Assembly (NCBI RefSeq): GCF_958979055.1
Contig: NC_084894.1
Coordinates: forward strand, 3,353,001 to 3,417,000
DNA from: Alnus glutinosa
Lineage: Eukaryota > Streptophyta > Magnoliopsida > Fagales > Betulaceae
Length of the DNA stretch: 64,000 nt
Reading direction: 5' to 3'
The notes under the pieces were generated by a model. That model saw nothing but the letters and a program-made list of their open reading frames with translations, ran no database searches and had not been told where the DNA came from. Positions 59,014 through 64,000 of the stretch are shown one piece after another. The position numbers and the translations under genes are program-made. The number at the start of each line of letters is the position of its first letter. Position 1 is the stretch's first letter.

Positions 59014-59251
59014 TAGAGGATTAGTTGAGACTGTCACATCAACACTATAAGATAAATATTTGAATTTTTACATTACTCCAAAACAAATAGAAAAAGAAAG
59101 AAAAAAACAAAAAAGAAAAAGATCATACTGGTGTCACGAAAATACCAAAAATGAGATTAAAATTATAAGCTTATTACATAAACCCTTTTCACACTGCTTG
59201 AATAATGATCTTTAGTATGCCAAAAAAAATAAAAAATAAATAAAATTGAAG

Positions 59252-59253
<2 letters not shown>

Positions 59254-59288
<35 letters not shown>

Positions 59289-59660
59289 CTCTTTTGGCTT
59301 TTTGTTGAGGGCAGCGGGCAGGCCTGACCGAAATATCTATCCACAAGCAATACAAACCCCAACACAAAAGTGTGAAATCAGGTTAAAAAGAAGAGAGAAA
59401 TAAGAGGAAATATATTTAATTACTTTTATAACTCTTCCACGGGCAGCGGGCAAGGCCCTGCCCAAATTGTTCCCAATCAATCAATCAATCAATCAATAAT
59501 CCCTAGGATCCATAGAAATTTGAACTAACTAAGCTCTCTCGCTCTCTATCTCTCTCTGGGTATTGCTTAATTAGGGCAACGGGCAAACCTGCCCAGATTA
59601 TCCCCTTCAAACATAATTATATAAGGCCTAAACCAGCACTTAAGTTTGAAATCTCTCTCT
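59254..59660 (+). repeat. Three degenerate ~131-bp units with CT runs upstream of the SMR gene
   Basis: GGGCAGCGGGCAGGCCTGACC (59310), GGGCAGCGGGCAAGGCCCTG (59442) and GGGCAACGGGCAAACCTGCC (59573) are spaced about 131 bp apart. The first and third follow CT-rich runs ((CT)n at 59254-59286; 59535-59560), and another CT run ends the third unit. AATCAATC repeats lie at 59477-59497. An ATAATCCCTAGGAT element here also occurs near 58500. Confidence 0.6.
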
Positions 59661-60236
59661 CTCTCTTCCCCTCGCCCTCTAGGGTTTACTTAGGGTTTCT
59701 CTGGCCTTACTCAATGCCTCAGAGGTTACTTAGGCTATAGGTAAATTTTTCTCTTCCTTAACCTCTAGGCCGGGTTTCTTAAAGTTGCTGTTATTCATGG
59801 TTTTATCAAGGTTTAGGGTAGAGTTTTGATAATCTTAGGTTACAAGATTATGTGTGTGCTCACAAAAGTTTCTGGGTAATTAATCTCCTCCTAGAAAACC
59901 TCATTTCTGGCTTTGGGAATTCAAAAGTACAATCTCTATATTTAGTGGGTTTTTTTTTTCTTCCTCAAGCAGTACTTTTGAGCTTGAAAGTGTTTCTGTT
60001 TCGAGAGGGTGGTAAGGTGGTTACTACACTTTCTTTTTAGTTTTTACAACTTTTCAGTCAAATTTAGTAGCTTTAAAGTATCCCAGTAGGGTTTTCTAGT
60101 GGTAGTTTTTTTTTTTTTGTGTTTTAGCAATCTTCCTTGTAAACTTTACTCCTGCCAGATTCAGTAAACTCTGATAATTTGTACTTCACTTCTATCCAAC
60201 TAAATCTAGCAGAAGAGCGTTATCATCCAGTTTCAA

Positions 60237-60626
60237 ATGGCTCCATCTGGTAGAATAAGAAGTACTAGAAAGCAGCCAAGAAGATCAAACCATTTCAAGA
60301 AGCGGCTTCCACACTCCAAGAACAATCAAGAAGCAATATCAAGGAATTTGCCTTCTTCTAACTCTTCTTCCACCTCCACCTCCACCTCTGGTGATTTTTC
60401 AAAGATAGGTGACATAGATTTTGAGGGTGTTGAAATCCCTTCAAGCGGCTGCTGCACACCAAAAGCTCAGAGATTCCGAATACCCGAGATTTCGACATGC
60501 CCGCCTGCCCCAAAGAAGCAAAAACTAGTTTCAAATTGCTCGTTGGAAAGATCTCCGATTGCATTCTTTGCTCCTCCAGACTTAGAGCTCTTCTTCTTCT
60601 TTGCACTTCGAGATATTTCGGTTTGA
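60237..60626 (+). CDS. SMR: SIAMESE-related (SMR) cyclin-dependent kinase inhibitor
   Basis: Single exon, 129 residues, start at the first ATG (60237). The N-terminal third is basic (RIRSTRKQPRRSNHFKKR), then a Ser/Thr-rich stretch, an acidic GDIDFEGVEIP, and the family motif CCTPKAQRFRIPEISTCPPA followed by PKKQKL. The C-terminal SPIAFFAPPDLELFFFFAL resembles the FFxPPDLExxF end of several SMR proteins. SMRs bind and inhibit CDK-cyclin complexes, promoting endoreduplication or arrest under stress. Length (about 130) fits the family, and SMR genes usually lack introns. The upstream region has CT-rich units and possible leader sequence (GTAAAT donor near 59741). Which SMR subtype it is cannot be told. 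Confidence 0.82.
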   Translation: MAPSGRIRSTRKQPRRSNHFKKRLPHSKNNQEAISRNLPSSNSSSTSTSTSGDFSKIGDIDFEGVEIPSSGCCTPKAQRFRIPEISTCPPAPKKQKLVSNCSLERSPIAFFAPPDLELFFFFALRDISV

Positions 60627-61866
60627 CATATATATATGTGTGTGTTTATAGAGTCGTATGAAGATCATTTCACCAATTTAACTAGGAGATGATCTTTATA
60701 TATATAGGAAGTTCTTTTAGCTTAGTTTGTGTTTTTCCGTCTTCATGAGAATTTGGGATTTTGATTGGGTGATCTTTGGAAGCAGTTGTTAGCTTTGTTT
60801 CCCCTTTAATTTGCTACTGTTTTCAAATTTCTGGGCATATTAATCACTAAATTTAGCTGGTGTTCATCTCCAACTAAATTTAGCCTCTATACCTACTTTC
60901 CCTTTTATTATGTATTGCTGACCCTCTAGAGTTTGGTGAGTGCAGTGTAATGGGTGGGATTTCAGGTTTGTGAGTGTTTTTAGCTTGCAATTATATCAGC
61001 TTTTGTGTGTTATAAGTCAACCTGAATTAGTAAAGCCATAGACTTCTTTCTGTGTGTAAACACTTCTTTATATATATTATCATTCTGTCTTCTTATTATG
61101 TTGCTTTCCCAACAAATGTTTGTACAATTTACATATGTATTCTCCCGGATTCAAAGGTCATATTCTGATACTAGACCTACAACTCTTTTACAACTTGTCA
61201 ACACGTGCCAATAATTTATTTTTAATAACCGACTTAGCTCCAACCACGTGCGGAAAGAATTTTACCCATTGAGCCCTTAAAAAGTGGGTTTGCACATTAT
61301 TTACAAATATCAACAGGCACTGTATATCTACCTTCATTTGAGATAAGGCTTTCAAATATATATTGCAGTTCAAATTATGGCCATTATGTGAGGTGACTAG
61401 CCTATAAAACCCCACTAATCATATTGGAGGACCATTGTTTGTCTAAGAAAATTAATTAGACTCAATTAGTGGCTTATATTGTCAAACCTGAGGGTCCCCT
61501 AAATAGTTGATGTACCCCACCGTACCCCACATTTGGATGTGATACAATGTTCTCTTGCCCGCAAAAGGGCTTTCCAGAAAAGGTCTTCCTAGTTCCCAAA
61601 TATATGTTCTGTTTTTGGAGTGTAACAAAGGAATTTCCATGCTAGGGTTTCCCACATGGAATGCTCTACTTGCAGTTAAAATTTTCTTTGGATTTTGGCC
61701 CCAAAAGAGAAGACAAACGGATAGAGATATTTTATTTTAAACAATTTATTTTTTGCTACCTACGTACGCACTCAGATTGCTAGTAATCCTGACAGCATAT
61801 TCTTATGATCGCCTACTTATCCGAACGCATCTCGAACAGCTTGCTTAATTATTTGTCGGGGCAAAT
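60627..61866. other. Spacer downstream of SMR
   Basis: Presumably the SMR 3' UTR at first, then AT-rich DNA. Only frames under 80 residues without domains (61188-61415, 61555-61740). Confidence 0.5.
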
Positions 61867-62193
61867 TGTTAAAGTATCCCACATTGCTAAGATTTCTTTC
61901 ACCTTGACACTTTTATAAGTCATGGTATCTCATCCTCTCTCATTGCGTCTTTTGAGAATGAGTAAGGCCAGTAAACTTTCACATGGTATCAGAGCCACAT
62001 GTTTCTTGCAATAATGAGTCTTTCTCTTTCGTTGTTGTTCACGTGTTTGGCCATTAGTTACCACACGTGAGGGGGCGTGTTAAAGTATCTCACATTACTA
62101 AGATTTCTTTTACCTGAACACTTTACAAATCATAATGTCTCATTCTCTTTCAATGTATCTTTTAAAAATGAGTAAGGTTCATAAATTTTCACG
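61867..62193 (+). mobile_element. TRIM (miniature LTR element), 327 bp
   Basis: LTRs of about 117 bp at 61867-61983 and 62078-62193 both start TGTTAAAGTATC-CACATT and share AGATTTCTTT-ACCT and AATGAGTAAGG. Directly after the first LTR is TGGTATCAGAGCC (61984-61996), the initiator-Met tRNA primer site. A polypurine GAGGGGG lies before the second LTR. The interior is under 100 bp. Confidence 0.85.
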
Positions 62194-64000
62194 TAAATAA
62201 ATTTCTTCTCATATTTTTCTGTCTCAGCAATTTAAGCAAAAGAAAATGACCGAGAAATCCGAGTCAAGACAAAGTTCCGAGTTGGACACGGGTGAAGTTA
62301 GGGCTTTAACTTTTTCTTTTAACAGTGTCGTCAGTGGGAACACAAAAGGGGAAGTGGGCGGGGGGGGTGTTTGGGTTAATTTTTTTATGCAAATTGTTTG
62401 GGTGAGATCATGTAGGTTGTCAGATCTGTGGGTGTCTGTGTGTCTGAGCAGAGGCCAGCATGCACAAGAGAATCCAATGAAGAGGCTCTCGTGCGGGTTG
62501 TGATCATTGTCACCTTAGAGAATCTCAAGAAATTTCTCATCATTTTTTTCCCCAACTTTGGTACTTTCTACTCCATACTAATTTTATCAAATTGATTTGG
62601 CCCATCAATTAGGATAATATATATATATATATATATATTTTAATTCTGTGTATTAAATTAATAAATGCTTTTTAATAAAATATGCATTTGTTTTTATTCA
62701 TTAACATTGGTTGCTCACTGACATAATTTTATTCGATGGAGTCTAACTAGAGAATAAAAGGATGATAAGGATGCTCTATCTAGATTTTTTTAAAGTAATT
62801 TTATTTAGATTTTGCCAAAGACATAATCTTGTTTAAGAATTCCAAGCGATATCCAATAAATTAATTAATTTTTTTTTTTAACAACCGAGATCAGGGACGG
62901 AATTAAGTGTCGGCCAAAGAGCTATGCATGACTCTCTTGATTTTAATTTTTTTTTTTTTTTTTAAGTTATGCTTAAAAACTAAACTTGACCCCTATCAAA
63001 ATTAAGTTTGGCCCTTATTTATACATAATGTGACCCTCTCAAATTAAAAATTGTGACAATCATGCATGACTAGAATTTTAACAAAATCCTTCTTATTTTC
63101 TTTTACAATCGGCTGGTGAGAACTTAGAACATAATACATGGATGATTAATTTTGTTATATATGGGTCAGGTTCCATGATTCCATCCTAGTACTAATAGAT
63201 CAAATTGCATGCATCTGGAATTCTCGGATTCTTTTTTCTTTTCTTTTCCTCCAATCATGCATGTTCTACAGGGCACTAAAATTCATCTCACTGATAATGT
63301 CTAGAACGTACACTCGGGTCCCGGCCAAAAATAACCTTTTTTTTTCTTTTTTCTTTGCCAGATCAGTGTATGCATTAATTAGTGCATTTTTTTTTTTAAT
63401 TTTTTTGGTCATTTTAGCAGCTAATTAACGTGATGAAATGACTTGAAAAAGTCACATCAATGGGTAATAAAGCAAAGAACTTTGAATATCTCACCGGTGG
63501 AGATTAATTTTAGGAATATACAAATGCAGAAAGAATATGTGAGGGACAGTTTGCATTCATTACAAGTACTCCTCTTCTCAGATGATGGGTTCCCTTTCCC
63601 TTAGATAACCCTTTTTCACATTACTGAGGGCCCTTCTTTGTTGGGAATGATCATATCTGCATGCATGTGCATTCAATCTAGGGTTTCATGAGCATTCCCT
63701 TAGCTTCTTCCACACGGCCTTGACAAAACATAGCTCCTATATATGTGCATGCACGTGCATTTTGTATATATTGTTGGGACACAACAACGGCGTTTTGCTC
63801 GTCATGCTAACGGTTCTTAAAACATGCTTTGTGAAGTGTGACCACAAATATCATGAAAGGTTTTGATTGTCTTTATTAGACACCAATTTATTTTCAGATG
63901 AGATGGTCAAGGACCCAATCCAATATATATATATGTATATATCTTGACAATTATGAGCATATTTTTCGATTAGTACTCAAAAACTCATCAATCCCAACTT
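62194..64000. other. AT-rich spacer to the window end
   Basis: Contains an (AT)n run at about 62615-62638 and a frame at 62246-62503 without any recognised domain. No gene is supported. Confidence 0.5.

Noticed and set aside
62246..62503. 85-residue plus-strand frame
   Set aside because: Gly-rich, no domain, no supporting signals.
1..64000. CRISPR arrays, rRNA genes, operons
   Set aside because: None seen; tandem repeats present lack unique spacers, and the window is plant nuclear DNA.

Overview
The window looks like nuclear DNA of a woody eudicot. It is AT-rich, has few genes, carries long introns full of transposons, and encodes plant-only proteins (RbcX, SIAMESE-related, arginine-rich tandem CCCH). 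The repeat style would fit a nut-tree lineage such as Fagales, but that is a guess from memory and was not tested.

Layout. 1-7624 is the 5' part (minus strand) of a decayed Ty3/gypsy retrotransposon of the Tat type: 5' LTR, primer site, gag-protease, RT, RNase H, second (archaeal-type) RNase H, integrase and a 3' tandem-repeat zone; its 3' LTR lies outside the window. 7625-15000 holds gene debris (a NAC fragment, a trihelix pseudogene, a possible kinase scrap) and DNA transposons. 15749-20047 (+) is a five-exon RbcX2-type Rubisco assembly chaperone. It converges on a minus-strand ARMC8/GID5-like armadillo gene with eight coding exons (33533 down to 22817), whose introns hold several LINE insertions and a Harbinger-type element. 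34600-41000 is a transposon field (fold-back MITE, retroposon, two related hAT elements, a TRIM). 43774-45492 (+) encodes an ankyrin plus tandem CCCH zinc-finger protein of the OXS2 type; both of its ends appear to have been cut off by frameshifts. 50091-54120 (+) is a two-RRM hnRNP H/F-like gene that starts with a 14-nt coding exon. 60237-60626 (+) is a SIAMESE-related CDK inhibitor. The remainder is MITEs, LTR fragments and AT-rich spacer.

How the genes relate. This is not a gene cluster or operon: plastid Rubisco assembly, ubiquitin-ligase scaffolding, stress RNA/transcription control, RNA processing and cell-cycle inhibition are independent functions.

Most notable observations: (1) readable but broken N- and C-terminal coding remnants around the CCCH gene, suggesting an ancestral protein of about 725 residues reduced to a 572-residue open frame; (2) GC-rich GGGTGGC/GCCACCC hairpin cassettes inside several otherwise unrelated AT-rich inserts; (3) two ultra-short LINE insertions (23 and 50 bp) with intact target duplications in ARMC8 introns; (4) a UAG-CAG-UCA stop context between protease and RT of the Tat element, which may be a readthrough signal or simple C-to-T decay; (5) a 31-bp direct repeat around a hAT element where 8 bp is expected. 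I found no convincing candidate for a wholly new biological system. All family assignments come from reading motifs; no database search was run.
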